Positions 10,967 through 24,600 of a stretch of DNA of 64,000 bases are shown here, in pieces. The stretch spans positions 20,528,963-20,592,962 of the forward strand of contig NC_057792.1 of assembly GCF_014905175.1 (NCBI RefSeq). Reading direction: 5' to 3'. The position numbers were made by a program, and so were the translations under genes. Origin of the DNA: Aphidius gifuensis. Taxonomy: Eukaryota > Arthropoda > Insecta > Hymenoptera > Braconidae. Under the pieces are notes generated by a model. The model ran no database searches. It was not told the origin of the DNA and worked only from the letters and a program-made list of their open reading frames with translations. Each line of letters starts with the position of its first letter. Position 1 is the stretch's first letter.

Positions 10967-12944
10967 GAAAAAAACATCGCTAAATAATAATTGCAAAAAA
11001 ATTTGATTAAAATATCTACAAAATTTCGATTGTGTCCGAAGAAATGTACAACAAATTTTCCAATAAAAATATATTTCTACAGAAAATTATTATTTCTTTA
11101 TTTCGATATTATTTCTTGCATTGAAAAAAAATGAAAACAACATCCCACGATGATATATATCAACGTCCTTATTACCTCAACAACTTGCAAGACATTAATC
11201 TAAAATTTTGACTGTAATTGCAAAGCACTAATTCAATTTGTTTGAAAAATAATAATTCTAATTTTTTTTTATCACCCAGACAATATTTCCCATGGAGAAA
11301 CAAAAAAAAATAAAACAACAATTCACACAAAACATAATTGTTTCAAGCACAAAAAAGCTCCAAAGAAATGGTCAATGCAAAAAAATGAAAAAAAAAAAAT
11401 AAAAAGACTATATTGCACATGATAAAAAATTTGGCGTTATAATTCACGAGTTAAATTGAAGGGAATGTTGATGTTTTGGGACAAGCTGTATAAACGAAAT
11501 ATGAAGATGACGAAGATGAAGAAAATGAATGTAAAAAAATTAATAATAAAAAAATAAAAATAAAAAGAAGAAGAAGAAGCATCTTGAAGACGACGATGGT
11601 TGTTCATTTAGCAATTCGATACGCACTGTGAAAGCCCCCGGCATATACTCCGGTTTATAAAACCTATTCACTCTTCAATTCTTCAACATTATTAACACAC
11701 ACTCATACAACATTTGCACAAAAAAAAACATGATTATAATTATTTTTTTAAAATTTATATATACACACATTGGTACATCAATAAACCATCAATTTGTCTT
11801 GTACAATACACATTTTGTTGTTGTTGTATTTCAACCTCCATTAAAAACATTTTAAAATTAAAAAAAAAAAAAATTATCTACATATATCTATTGATTTGTA
11901 TAGATAGATTTTGAAAATAATTATAAAAAATTTTTTTATATTGATGATCTGTGAATTAAAGTGTGAAATTGATCATCATTTTTATATTGAATTCGTGAGA
12001 GAATTGACCAGACTTCCGTCCTGCTTCTTCTATCACAAGGCCATTGTGAAATGTATTTTTTTTTTTTCTAAATTTATAACATCCTTAACAAGCCACAAGG
12101 GCAAAGAAAAAATTCAATTCATGCTTGGTGTGATTTTTTTTTTTTGTGACGATTTAGATATATACCGGAAAGTTTTATAAAAATAAAAAAAAAAATTTAA
12201 AATAAATAATAAAGTATATACTGTATGTGTATGTATAAATAAAAAATTTTGAAAAGGTTGAAGACCACCTAGGCTGTGTCAGTAGCTCGTGTCAGTAGTA
12301 TTTTTTTTGTGGTCACAATGACGTGTTGAGTCTATAATGTTGCTGGTGATCGACAATATGCCATGCACTTTTAGTTCATTGTCAGTTATTTTTTACATCG
12401 AGTTTTTTTATTTATTTTTAATTCAAAGGATTACAGGTAATTTTAAAAAAGGTGTGAGAATTAATTTTGTATATTTATAAAAACAAAATTAAAAAAATTT
12501 AAAGGGACAAGAAAAAAAAATCTATGGGAATTGAATTTATTTTTGTGATGGTGAATCAATTTGTTGTTTTTTTTTTTTGATTTAATTTTAGCACGCGCTG
12601 TTTTTCATACTGTCAATGATATGCTAAAATCAATAATGAATGAATGAAGAAGAAAAAAGAGAGAGGAATTTTATTTACGAAAAATTTAAAGTTTTGTAAC
12701 ATAAAAAATTTACGATTTAAAATGTGATAATTTTTAGACAGCGCGAGCGTAGCCATGACTAAATACAAATTTATCGGAGAAAAATCATTAAGTTTTTCAT
12801 CAACAACTTGAGGAAGATTAATCAATTTTATCAAAGATCATTAAACCGGTTAAAATCTAATAAAAGATTTTTCTTATTTTATTTTTTTGTAATTTATAAA
12901 ATATTTTGTAATGAAGATAGTGTTTTTAAATAACAAAGATTAAA
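10967..12944. other. Gene-free stretch with several noncoding islands
   Basis: Less A+T-rich islands: about 11440-11500, 11575-11670 (GCCCCCGGCATATACTCCGG), 12000-12105 and 12255-12380. The last contains the tandem pair GTGTCAGTAG at 12276-12285 and 12289-12298. A run of AAG/GAAGAT repeats is at about 11500-11585. The open frames here have no protein-like composition. Confidence 0.5.
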
Positions 12945-13740
12945 ATTATATTTCCACTTGAATGTATGAAATGAAAATATAAAATTAAAGAGAAAATAAT
13001 ATTTAATTAATAAATATTTCATTTTAAATATTTAAAATTATTGTTGGAAAAATAATAGCAAGTGTATTTTTCATTTGATAAAAAATTATACAATCTATTA
13101 TTTTTTTATGATAAATTTTATAAATATAAAAGTAAAGTTAATTAAAAAAAAAATAGACAACATTTGCAATTGAAAAACAAATTATTAGAATTTTATTATT
13201 TATAAATTTCATAAAAATATACAAATAATTAAAAAATAAATACTAAAAATCATTCAGCTATTTATTTATCAAAATAAACATCGAAAATAATTAAAAAATA
13301 TTCGTATAAATATTTGAAAAAATAGCTTTTTAAATTAATTTAAAAATTCAAGTATTTTTAGCTTACCAAAATTCATAATGTTCTTAAATTAAATTTTCTA
13401 AAAACCATAAAAAATAAATAAACAATAAAAGTGATAAACCAATAAAAAAAAAATTAAAAATAATAAAAATAATAATTAAATACTTGAATAAATAAACCAC
13501 CATGTGTATATAAATTATAAAAAAATAATAAAATTTTAATTTTTAAAATTTTTTAAATAGTTATCTATTTTCTCATTAAATTTTTTAAACAATTTATATT
13601 TATAAAAACATTCTGATTACATATCGTATAATAAGATCCCAAATCACGTAAAGTAAATCGATATAAATATGCTTCATAATAAAATAATTTCTATTGCAAA
13701 ACGAAAATATATTTATCAATTATTATTTTATATAATATTT
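12945..13740. repeat. Segmental duplication, copy 2 (empty site)
   Basis: This is the counterpart of 7085-8330. Where copy 1 carries the SINE-like insertion, this copy runs directly through AATTCAAGTATTTTTAGCTT (about 13344-13363), so it serves as an unoccupied paralogous site. It also has about 120 bases around 13070-13190 that copy 1 lacks. Confidence 0.75.
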
Positions 13741-16700
13741 AATAAAAAATATAAACTGATGTTTATTTAAACCAACATTATAGGCTAAATATGCAACAAA
13801 GTAACCAACATTTTTAAATAAGCAAAAGTTTAATTAAAAAATAAATAACATCGTTCAATTTTTCACACTTGATATTTCGATATTATTATTATATTTTTAA
13901 TATGTTTATATATTTTTCATGAATTTTATTTATTTTGTTGCATCATGAGAAATTATGATTACTAACGAGCATACAAATTAATTACCTCAAAACATGCCAG
14001 TATAGATAATAATTAACACGATGAAATCTAAAAACAATTATTCCTGTAAACCCTTTAATCAAAATAATCAAAATGAAATATAAAAAATAATTAATAATTC
14101 CGTATATTCAACAAAAGCAAAACCTTGTATAAATATTCATTAAAATTTAAAAACAATTCATAATAAAAATTTCTGATTTAAATATCAATAATAAACTACA
14201 AAAATTTCACTAAAAAAATTACATTTTAAACCTTCTTTCTTATACAAATTAATTAATCAATTTAAAAACTTTATTTATTTATTTTTTCATTCGTGTATAA
14301 GTATGAATAAATTAATAACCCACACATATTTATTAACACACACATAAATTAATTACACTGTGACATGCCAGTGAGTACAATCGTGAGTTAAAAATTCACA
14401 GACATATTACAGAATTACAGCAAAAAAATAAAAATAAAAAAATACGCCCTGTCAGCCCTAATCAACGGTCCAGATAAAAATCTAAAAAAAAAAAAATAAC
14501 TAATCCAAAGCTGCATATTATTTATGCATACTTTAACACAAGCAAAAAAAAATTTTTAAAAATAAAAAAAAATTTATATAGAAAAAATTGTGTGACCAAG
14601 TATTTGCATTCACAAAATTGCGCAAGTTTCAATGTTCATATTACAAACAACCAAGGTATATACATATACACACAATTCAATTTTTTTTACAATAATAAAA
14701 ATTATATATTTATATCAAACTGTAATACATACGAAGGCGCGTTGCTAATTTAGAGCTATCAAACATGCAAATTATTTGCATAATTACACAGCTCGATAAA
14801 CACTCGTTTCTATTTATTTCTGATGATGATTATGATGATGGGAACTTGCTTTTATTTATAACATCAACATTAATGTTTTAAAAATTAAATAAATTTTTTT
14901 TTTTTTTTTATTTAAATTGTTATTATAATAGTTATTATAGCTTTAGTCTTGTTATTATTATTTATTGGTGCGCATCACAAGACTACTGGGCTTGTGTAAA
15001 ATATTTTTTTTTTTTAATAAATAAATAAATAAATAGATGAATAAATAGATAAATACACTTGTTGATTAGAGATTGATCAAAAAAAAAAATTGATATTTTT
15101 ACTTGCTGGGGAGGCGGGGGGAGGAACGAGGGTTCAATAAAAGTTCAAAGGTGAAAAGTTGGATGATGTAATGTAATTGTTTAACAATAGAAAGTTTATT
15201 CAGGATTTTTTATTGTTATTATTTATTAAAAAGGTGAATAAATTGCTTTGTTTTTTTATTAATTTTATTTGAGTTTAAATTTTTTTTTTTTATTTTAATC
15301 AGCAGAGATAAACTGCAAGTTTTTACAGCAAGAAATTTATCTTTTTATTTATTTTTTTATTTGTTTATTAAAAAAATAAATAAATAAACAAATAGGTTTT
15401 GTTTATAAATAAATACACGTTTTTTTTAAATTTAAAATTGTGAAAAAAAAATTTTTTAAATTAGTTAGATACATTGACCTTTAGTTGAATTTAAAAAAAA
15501 GAAAAATTCTATTGTATTTTAAAATTAAAAAATAGATTAAAATGATTTCTTCAATAAACAAAATATCATTTATTAAAAATTATTTTTCACATGATAATTA
15601 TTTACTTATTTCTGATTTTTAATTTAATTTTTTTTTTTGTATTTGTTAATTTGTACTGTTCATTGTGAGGAGTTTTGATTAATTACCACAAGCAAAAGGG
15701 TTTTTTTTTTATTTAAAAGGGGAGTGGATAGTAAAAGACAAATTGCTGGATCTAACATGAAAGATATTGACTCACGTTATGGGGCGTCAACAAAAAAAAA
15801 CCATAGTAAAAAATTATATAAACTAGATGAGAAAAATAGAAAATAAAAAAAAAATTATTTAAATAATAGAGTTCGTTTGTGTTTTTAAATTAAAATAACA
15901 AAAAAAAAAAAAAAGGTGTTTAAATGTGAAAAAAAAATATTAGAATATAAGAAATGTGATAGTCCAGTAGCCAAGATGCTGTTGCCGCTGTTGTTGATGA
16001 TAATGATGATGATGGTACAAAAATAAAGTGAATGACCAGACGTATTATACGCTCTTTGCTCCACCGTTATGTACCTTTGTAAATTATGAATTATAATATA
16101 CATGAACACACCGCAGTCGTGTCAAACAAGCTCACGTTTAACATCTGTTGTTGCATCTTAAATACTATCAAAATATCACAACTAAATAGATAAATAAAAT
16201 AAACAAAAAAATTAAAATAAACAAACAAACAAAAATACCATTTAAAAACTTAAATTTCTCTTTTTAAAATTGCAATTATTACACTCAAATTATTTATCAA
16301 TATTTATATAATTTTTTTTATACAAAAGATGGTATTTTTTTATTTAAAAAAAATCATGTTATTGAATAAACAGTCAACCCCCCTGGACCCTAAGCTCAGC
16401 CTAACCAAATCAAAAAATATATTTAAAGCTCCCCTAAGCAAAAATTAAATGGATTTTTATTGGCCATGCAAAATGACACCACCGAGGGTGTCTAAATTTT
16501 TTATTATGTCACAATGACAGATAACTGAAATTAAAGGTATTATAAATAACCCCTAGTATATATTTTTTTTTTTGTACTAATGTACCAATTAGTTACAGCC
16601 AGAAAAATATAAAAAATCAACTATTTTTTTTCGAGTTTAAAAATATTATTTTTGTGAGAAATTTATATTTTTATTTCAGCTGTTTATTAAGGTTTGTGGA

Positions 16701-17865
16701 TAATAGACTATCGTGACTTGAAAAATAATTATATATTAATTTCATTGTTTAATTTAAAAATATAGTATTTATATTTTATAAAAGTAGATAATTTTATTTT
16801 TTAAAAAAAAAATTGTTCGTTTGTAATAAAAAATGTACAGATGGAAAGCGACATAGAGCTTGTTATATTTTTCATTTTTTTTATTATTTTATTTTTATGA
16901 AAATAAAGATGAGAGTTGCAAGAGATATGACTACTGTCTTGGGGCATGCATGTAATGTCAGTAATCTACCTTGTAAAGTCGTTGTGTTTATAAACCGACT
17001 GTGTACTTCCCAGAGGTTAAAAATAAAGGAAAAAAAATGATATTCATATAAAAATATACGCACACACAAATGACAAGGATGTTAAGTAAAAAAAAAATAA
17101 TAAAAATATAATTTAAACAAGTGATTATGAAAATGTTTAAAAAGCAAATTTATATTTTTTCATATTTTCACAGGAAAATTCCCAACACGCCTTTTGAATA
17201 ACACCCCTAATTCTGTTGTCATCAAAATGAGAAAGCTGAGATAAAAAAATGTTCATTATTTAAAATATAAAAAAATTAAATTCCACAATTTTTTTAATTA
17301 CAAGCGAGGTTATGGATAATTATTTAAAAAAAAAAGAATAATTTTATGTACGTAAAATATACACAAAATATACAATAAAATTTTTTTAAATATAAATTAT
17401 TAATTTTATTGATGCAATTGGAAAGCGAATAAAATCATAAACTTTCGAATAAAAATAAAATAATAATAATGTATATTTAATAAATTTTATAAAATTTGTT
17501 TTAGAGATAGTTTTCATTCAACGTTGAGTATTTATTCAATTTTAATTTTTCTTTTATTGTTTGCATGTAATTAATCTGTAGAAAAAAATAAAAAAATGAT
17601 ATAAACAAGAGAAATTATTGTTACAAATGTTCAGTCGAAAGAACATCAAACAAACTTTCCAACGGCTTTATATTAATAATTTCTTTTCAATATATAAAAT
17701 TTTATTTAAACTTGTGCAATTTTTATCATCGAAAAATATTGTCAACACACTACACAACTTTTTTTTTTACGACATGTTTAACTCTGACTTGTAGGTATAT
17801 TATCAAAAAAAAAATATTAAAAAAATTAAATTAACCCGTTTTTTTAATTTTACAATAAATTACAG
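13741..17865. other. Gene-free stretch
   Basis: Mostly A+T filler. Less A+T-rich islands lie at about 14725-14765, 15090-15170 (GGGGAGGCGGGGGGAGGAAC), 15950-16160, 16375-16510 and 16840-17015. The ORF-like frames at 15885-16109 and 16813-17069 fall on the islands and resemble no family I know. No RNA gene was recognised. Confidence 0.45.
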
Positions 17866-18600
17866 ATTTTTTTTTTATCAAATTTTTATGAATTTTTTAA
17901 TGTTTTTGAGCTATTTTGATGATTGGGTTTTGATTTTTCGTGAAAATTGGAGCTGAATGTAACAAAGAAATTACCCAAAAACTTTAATTTTTTTGATAAA
18001 ATTTTTGAGTAATTTCTTTGTTGCATTCAGTTTCTATACGAATAACTTAGTTGAGAACAAAGAGCAAGCACACATGTATACTATTTAAAATTGATTTTAA
18101 ATTAAATGTGACCAGTTTTTCACGAAAAAGAGTGATATTGCATTTCTAGTGACAAATTTAACCAACGACACTTAAGTTTTTTAATACATAAAACTTCTTT
18201 ATTAGTATACTCAGTCAACTCGTCAAGTCATTTTTTTTTAGCACTCGGTTATAAAAAATAAATTAATCAACTAATTAACCCCTGAATTTTAATTAGCTAA
18301 TTGTCTTATCTATAAAAAATAATGTCATCAACTTTTTAAATCACGCCAACTGTATATCATCAAATTTTCCATAACAAATATTCTAATAAAAACCACGATA
18401 TTCTTATCGGTACAAATACGGAGAAATTCCCAGAAATAACGGTGCCATTCACCGAAATTTTTCTCCGTATAAATGTCCCCAATATAAAAAAAAAAAAAAT
18501 TTAAATAAAACAAAAAAACAATTAAATAAATTAATAACAAAAAAACATGTAAAATTTTCCAACTGTTAATAATAATTCTATCATTTAAAAATACTTTTTA
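17866..18600. repeat. Hairpin-bearing interspersed repeat, copy A
   Basis: First of three related copies (others at 22265-23008 and 23973-24600). The left module contains a long hairpin at 17953-18030: a 22-base arm CTGAATGTAACAAAGAAATT... pairs with CTTTGTTGCATTCAG and its left neighbours, and pairing continues into the A/T-rich loop side. The right module (about 18200-18592) is shared with the other copies and includes GTCAAGTCA, CACGCCAACTGTATATCATC and a second inverted repeat, ATACGGAGAAA/TTTCTCCGTAT, at about 18417-18472. The middle (about 18031-18180) is unrelated between copies. No transposase frame is present. Confidence 0.7.
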
Positions 18601-21239
18601 TTGAATTTTAAATTTTATTTTTTGATAAAAGTAAATTTGAGCATTTGTGCATTTGTGCATTCGGTTAGTAACCCTATAATTATTATCGATGAAATATATA
18701 CCGTTACAATATTATTCCATATATATTTTTTTCATATTTTTGAATAAATTTATTGTTGCATTGTTAGTTATGTAACGCTTGAATTAATGCACATTGTGCA
18801 CTTGAAATCCCGTAATTACAAAAGACATGTTTTTTATTTTTTCCTTCTATTTTTTTCTTGCAGTTTTATATTATCAGCTGGAACTTTGAATGTATATTTC
18901 ACCCTTTTATTTCCCTATTCCGCATATAACTTTTTCCGGGAGTTGCAAAAAATATGAAAAAAAAAATAAATAAATAAACACTTTATTGATGATGGTAGTT
19001 GAATTTATTGACAGAAAAGCCAAAGTAGATAGAGCCAGATGCTCAGTGGAACCAATCGGATACCAATAGAACAGACACACTCGGACAATATCCTTTAATA
19101 CATATATAAATATATAATAAATATACATAAACAGACAACTGATGTATACAAAAGACTAACCACATCCTTTGTAGCACGTAATTTCATTGTCATCAAATTT
19201 ACTCTTATTATTATTTTATCATTAAAATACAAAAAATAAAAAAAAAAATAATACATGCAGTTTTTTACGTTTAGCCATATTTTTTTTATTATTATATTTT
19301 TTTTTTTTAAATAATTTTTCAAGCCACCAAGAGGACGCGAAATTCAAATGGACAACAGCTCGGCCAACGGTCCTCTTCATCCACAAGAATAAGATAAACA
19401 TTTTATTATTTATTTATGTAGACCGGAAGCAATGGGAACCACTTCCGAAATATATCATCAATGAATTTTAAAAAAAAAAAAAATTTTTTTTTTTTCATAT
19501 TTTATACATTGTTGGACCTTCTATTATCATTCAAAAAATTTTTTTACACTTTTTTTTTAGTTCTGTATATGAATAGGTTAATTTTCATTTTTTTTTTTTT
19601 CAAATTTTTTCTCGCGATTATAATGTAATCCTTTGAAATCATGCGAATCTCTTGTAATAAAAGAAATTTTAAGTCACGCAATTTTTGTAAGAAAAAGAGT
19701 AAAATATTTTTCCTTTTTTTTTTGTGTATTAAATTATTTTTGATTAATTTTTTTTTTGTTTATATAAATACGGTAATTTTTATTATATACTTAAGTTGAT
19801 ATTAAAATGTATTAAAACACCCATCCGGTGTGTTCGTACATAATATATTTTGATATCGAAATATTATGCGAGCATGTCGTTTATCATGAGATATACTTCA
19901 TTTTGTAAATATCAATATGTAATTTTAAATTTCATTTTTTTTTAAATTTATATACCAGTGATCATCATTATGAATTGAATATATACACTTGTGAATAAAT
20001 TTTTGAAATAATATTTAAAAAATATAAGGAGAAAAAAATAAGGAAATTATAATAATATAATAAATAAAATTTAGTATGGAAAAAACGTGTTAGTTATAAT
20101 AATCGTGCTTTGAATCATCATTGATGTCCAATGCAGCTGCAATCGTTCCAGATCTCCTTTATCTAATTTATTCAAATATTATTATGTTTTTTAAAAATTC
20201 ATTTTCATTTTGACGTGATGCATTTATTAATTTTTTTTGTTTCAATTATTTTCAATTATTTTTAGATGTTATTTATTGGCCATAAAAATATATTGACTTT
20301 TAAAGAGATCAATAATTTAATTAAATATTTAAAATTTTGATTTTTTTTTTAATGGTAAATATAAATAAAAAATTTTTTTTTTTGATAATTTATTTATAAA
20401 ATTTAAATCAATTATTGATTGTAAAATTTATTTCAATATTTATGTTTATTTTTTTTTTTGATTATTAGTTGTAATAAATAAAATTGATGAAAATAATTTA
20501 AAATTAAATTATTAAATTGTTTGTAATTAATGAAAATTATGTATATTTTTATTGAAAAAATTTATAAAAGTATTTTAAATATATTCAATTATTGATTTCT
20601 TTAAAAAATCAATAATTTTTTCGTTAATAAATTCATGAATGAAAAATAATTATTGCTTTTAAATCATTTAATATTTAAATATTTATGTTTTTTTATTTTT
20701 TAAATTATAATTTTTAAGACATGTAAATAAATTTTGCGGTATTAATTTAATTTTCTTTCATGTGTTCAATTGTCCTTCGTTTAATACTCGAAATTATATG
20801 TATTTTATTAAATTTAAACTTATGATATGTATTACATTATTATTAAATATATATTTTCGAAAATAAAAAAAAAAAAGAAATACATATTTATTCAAGAGTC
20901 AAGAAACGAGTGGATCCATGAACAGGGTAAATATTTGTTGCGTGCAAATGATTGCGAGGAACTTACCGCGTGTCTCGAAGTGAAAAAATAAAAAAAAAAA
21001 AACATAAATAAATAATAAATAAATAAATAAATGAATGAATGAGAGAAAAAAAAATTTTTTAAAAATAAATTTAAATAAGAGGAAGGTACAAAATAATAAT
21101 GAAAAAAATGAATAAGATAGACGTCTTGAGACGTTTGCAAACCGACGGGCGTGTGTTCGAGCGCGTTGAAGCATTTGCTGAATGCATTTTCATAGCTACT
21201 TGTCTTTCCCCCGCAACTTATTATACATTTCTTGATGAA
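18601..21239. other. Gene-free stretch with islands
   Basis: Less A+T-rich islands: about 18990-19100, 19322-19455 (holds the inverted repeat AAGAGGAC/GTCCTCTT at 19329-19336 and 19370-19377), 20090-20160, 20890-20980 and 21115-21180. The remainder is A+T filler without supported genes. Confidence 0.45.
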
Positions 21240-22220
21240 AGCCAGCTACTTCACTGAGAAATATAATGAAATTAATAGCTGCAAAAAATCATCATGATGA
21301 TGAGGCTTTTCCTTTTATTCTTTCACCATTTTCAAATTTATTTATTTAACTAATTTACTAATTATAAAAAAAAAAAATTATACAATGTATTTTAAATTTT
21401 TATTTTAATTATTTTTATATTAATTATAGTTTGAATATTTTTATTTTCTTTGAAAAATTAATGTTTATATACTGGAAAAATTTTAAATGCAATTCAAAGT
21501 TTATATAAATGTAAAAATCAAGTTGATTGCTGGAAAAAGTTGAGAGCTTTTTCTCTTAGTGTTTAGCAAATCTTTAAATAGAATTTAAAAATTTATATTT
21601 TATTTTATTTTTTATTTAGAGTATTTAGAATTATATAGAATATTTATAATTATTTTATTTTTAAATATATTTTGAGACTTACTAATGTAAAAATAAAATT
21701 GAGAGCTCCAAAAAGTTGTGAGCTTTTTACTTGGCATTTTATAATTTTTAAATTTATTTATTTAGTCAATTTTTAATTAACAAATAAATTATTTATTTAA
21801 CAATTTCTATTTTATTTATTTTCTATATATAAATTATACAATTAATATTTAATTGTCTATAGAAAATTAATATTTATTTACTGAAAAATTTATAGCTGTA
21901 TTTTAAAGTTTATAAATGAAAAAATATAAAAAATAAAAAAGCAATCATTGACTTTTAATTAATTAATTTTTTTAATGCCTGTCAGATAACTATGAAATAC
22001 TGAAATTAATAGCTCTAAAAGATCATCATAAGTCTTTTCAATTTTTTATTATATATTTTCATTTATTTACTCAGTTTTTTTAATTAAAAAAATTACATCT
22101 TGAAAAATTGGTATTTTATGTATTCTTTTTTTATGATCGATAATTAATATTTAATATTTATTCTAAATACTAAAATACTGAGTGTTTGCATTAGTGATAT
22201 TTATATAAATTTTAAAAATT
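21240..22220. repeat. Degenerate tandem repeat array
   Basis: Four loosely similar units recur at irregular spacing, marked by AAATTAATAGCTGCAAAAAA (about 21269), GATTGCTGGAAAAAGTTGAG (about 21526), GAGAGCTCCAAAAAGTTGTG (about 21701) and AAATTAATAGCTCTAAAAGA (about 22003). Between them are recurring blocks like AAATTAATxTTTATxTACTG. They look like decayed tandem copies of a roughly 200-300 bp unit. No coding potential. Confidence 0.4.
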
Positions 22221-23043
22221 TATTTAGGCACACGTAAAAGTTTGTAAATAATTTACAACAATATTGGAAAAAAATTGATTTTTTATTTAATATAGATTTT
22301 TTTTTTGTCAATAGTGTGGATAATTTTTATTAATTTTTTAATGTTTTTGAGCTATTTTGATGATTGAGTTTCGATTGGGCAATTTTTTTCGTAAAAATTA
22401 GAGCGGGAGCTGAATGCAACAAAGAAATTACACAAAATTTTTATTTTTTTGATAAAATTTTTGAGTAATTTCTTTGTTGAAATCAGCTTCACTAAACCAA
22501 GAAAATCTTCGTGTTGAAGTATTTATATTAATTCTCTGGGTAAAAATAAGCCTCACATAAACTTGCTTTTATAAATAAGTTTTTTAATACATCAAACTTT
22601 TTTATAAGTATATTCCGTCAAATCGTCAAGTCAATTTTTTTTTTAGCATTTGGTCATAGAAAAAAAATTAATCAACTACTCAACCACTGAATTTTAATTA
22701 GTTAATTGTCTTATCTACAAAAAATAATGTCATCTACTTTTTAAATCACGCCAACTGTATATCATCAAATTTTCCATAACAAATGTTCCAATAAAAATCA
22801 CGATATCCTTATCGGTACAAATACGGAGAAATTCCCGGAAACAACGGTAACATTCACCGTAATTTTGCTCTGTATAAATGTCCACAATAGTCCCCAAGGG
22901 TCCCCAAAAAAAATTTAAAATAAAACAAAAAACAATTAAATAAATTAATAACAAAAAGACACGTAAAATTTTCCAACTGTTAATAATAATATTATCATTT
23001 AAAAATAATATTTAGGCACACGTAAAACTTTGTAAATAATTTA
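22221..23043. repeat. Hairpin-bearing interspersed repeat, copy B, with 35-bp flanking direct repeats
   Basis: The element homologous to copies A and C spans about 22265-23008. The hairpin is at 22408-22488 (arms AGCTGAATGCAACAAAGAAA and its complement, two mismatches near the base). The interval is bounded by a 35-bp direct repeat at 22221-22255 and 23009-23043, beginning TATTTAGGCACACGTAAAA and differing at one base. The left end (TTGGAAAA...) and the right-module TTTTCCAA at 22969-22976 form a short inverted repeat. The minus-strand frame at 22730-22954 is discussed under findings. Confidence 0.7.
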
Positions 23044-23972
23044 TTTATAAACGTGAAAATCAAGAGGGACAATCAAACGAAGCTTTTCTTTTTTTTAATA
23101 ATTTTAGATTAATATTTATTTTGACAATAAATAATTTAATAAAAATATCAACTCAATCAAAAATTTTAAATTGTTTTACCAAGAATTTTTATCTGTCATA
23201 GTTGAGAAAATTTGAAGCGATGATAATCGAAATATTGTAGCTAAAAGTTTTCGAAAAAAATATATCCTATATGAAAGATGTAACAAAAATAAAAATAAAA
23301 AAAAAAACATAAGTAGGAGGAGAATGATGAGTAAATGGGTTGAGAAAAAAATGAAATAAAAAAAAACTAAAAAAGTGAAAGAGGGACACAAAAAGCCGAA
23401 GAATGTTTTATCGGTCGTTAAACTAATTAGATTAGTGGGTATTGCGACGTGGCAAGATGACCGAGTAATAAATTAAAATTTCGGCCACTTTATGACCCAC
23501 AGAATTACTTTAAAACGTCCAACACACACATAATAATATTACCCATCAAGAAAAAACAAAAAAAATATATATAATAAGAAGCCAAAGAAAAGAAAAATGG
23601 ACAATATGAAAAAAAATATTACATAAAATTTATATGAATGATAAAAAAAAAAAAGGGTAAATAATGCCTTCAAGCAAAACACATGTTCATTTCTTTTATA
23701 CAATATATTCACAAATTTTTAACTTTTTATTTCATTTATGTGTTTATTATTTTATTATTTTTTATATTTCCCACAACATCGATTTCCCATCATCATTCTT
23801 TAAAGTACGAATACCGCAATTATTATATATGTATATAGAGTTTTTTTTTTTTTTTTTTTCATTATTTTATTATGTAAAGATTTTTATTTCCGATGGTTTT
23901 AATTCTTTTATGTAATTTTTATGAGAAATCAAGAGACCACGGAAATGTATCTGACATGCTAATTATTTAACA
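23044..23972. other. Gene-free stretch with one island
   Basis: The island at about 23390-23525 is less A+T-rich and contains a homeodomain-type CTAATTAGATTAG at about 23423-23435. Otherwise A+T filler. The 83-codon plus-strand frame at 23664-23915 is poly(T)-derived. Confidence 0.45.
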
Positions 23973-24600
23973 TGGAAAAAAATTGATTTTTTATTTAATA
24001 CAGAATTTTTTTTTGTCAATAGTGTGGATAATTTATTTGAATTTTTTAATTTTTTTGGACTATTTTGATGATTGAGTTTCGATTGGGCAATTTTTTTCAT
24101 GAAAATTGGAGCTGGAGCTGAATGCAACAAAGAAATTACACAAAAATTTAATTTTTTCGATAAAATTTTTGAGTAATTACTTTGTTGAAATCAGCTTTCC
24201 TCCCAGATAAGATACCAATATAGCAATTTAAATTTTGTATTAAACGAAATTTTCCATTAAACTTTCGTATTAAATTTTTTATAAGTATACACTATATATT
24301 CCGTAAAATCGTCAAGTCAATTTTTTTTTAGCTTTTGGTCATAGAAAATAAATTAATCAACTAATTAACCACTGAATTTTGATTAGTTAATTGTCTTATC
24401 TACAAAAAATAATGTCGTCCACTTTTTAAATCACGCCAACTGTATATCATCAAATTTTCCATAACAAATATTCCAATAAAAATCACGATATCCTTATCGG
24501 TACAAATACGGAGAAATTCCCGGAAACAACGGTGACATTCACCGTAATTTTTCTCTGCAAAAATATCCCCGTATTTCCTATAAATTCCCTCGTATTCTGT
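23973..24600. repeat. Hairpin-bearing interspersed repeat, copy C
   Basis: Starts TGGAAAAAAATTGATTTTTT like copy B. The hairpin is at 24116-24196. The right module from about 24300 matches A and B up to about 24560. Beyond that (to about 24820) it has its own less A+T-rich tail with CCCCGTATTTCC and ACCCCCCTAATTTTCCG, which may be further element sequence missing from A and B. Confidence 0.65.

Noticed and set aside
17953..18030. Conventional microRNA precursor
   Set aside because: The hairpin occurs in three repeat copies with an A/T-rich loop side and matches no known miRNA, so it is reported as a repeat structure instead.
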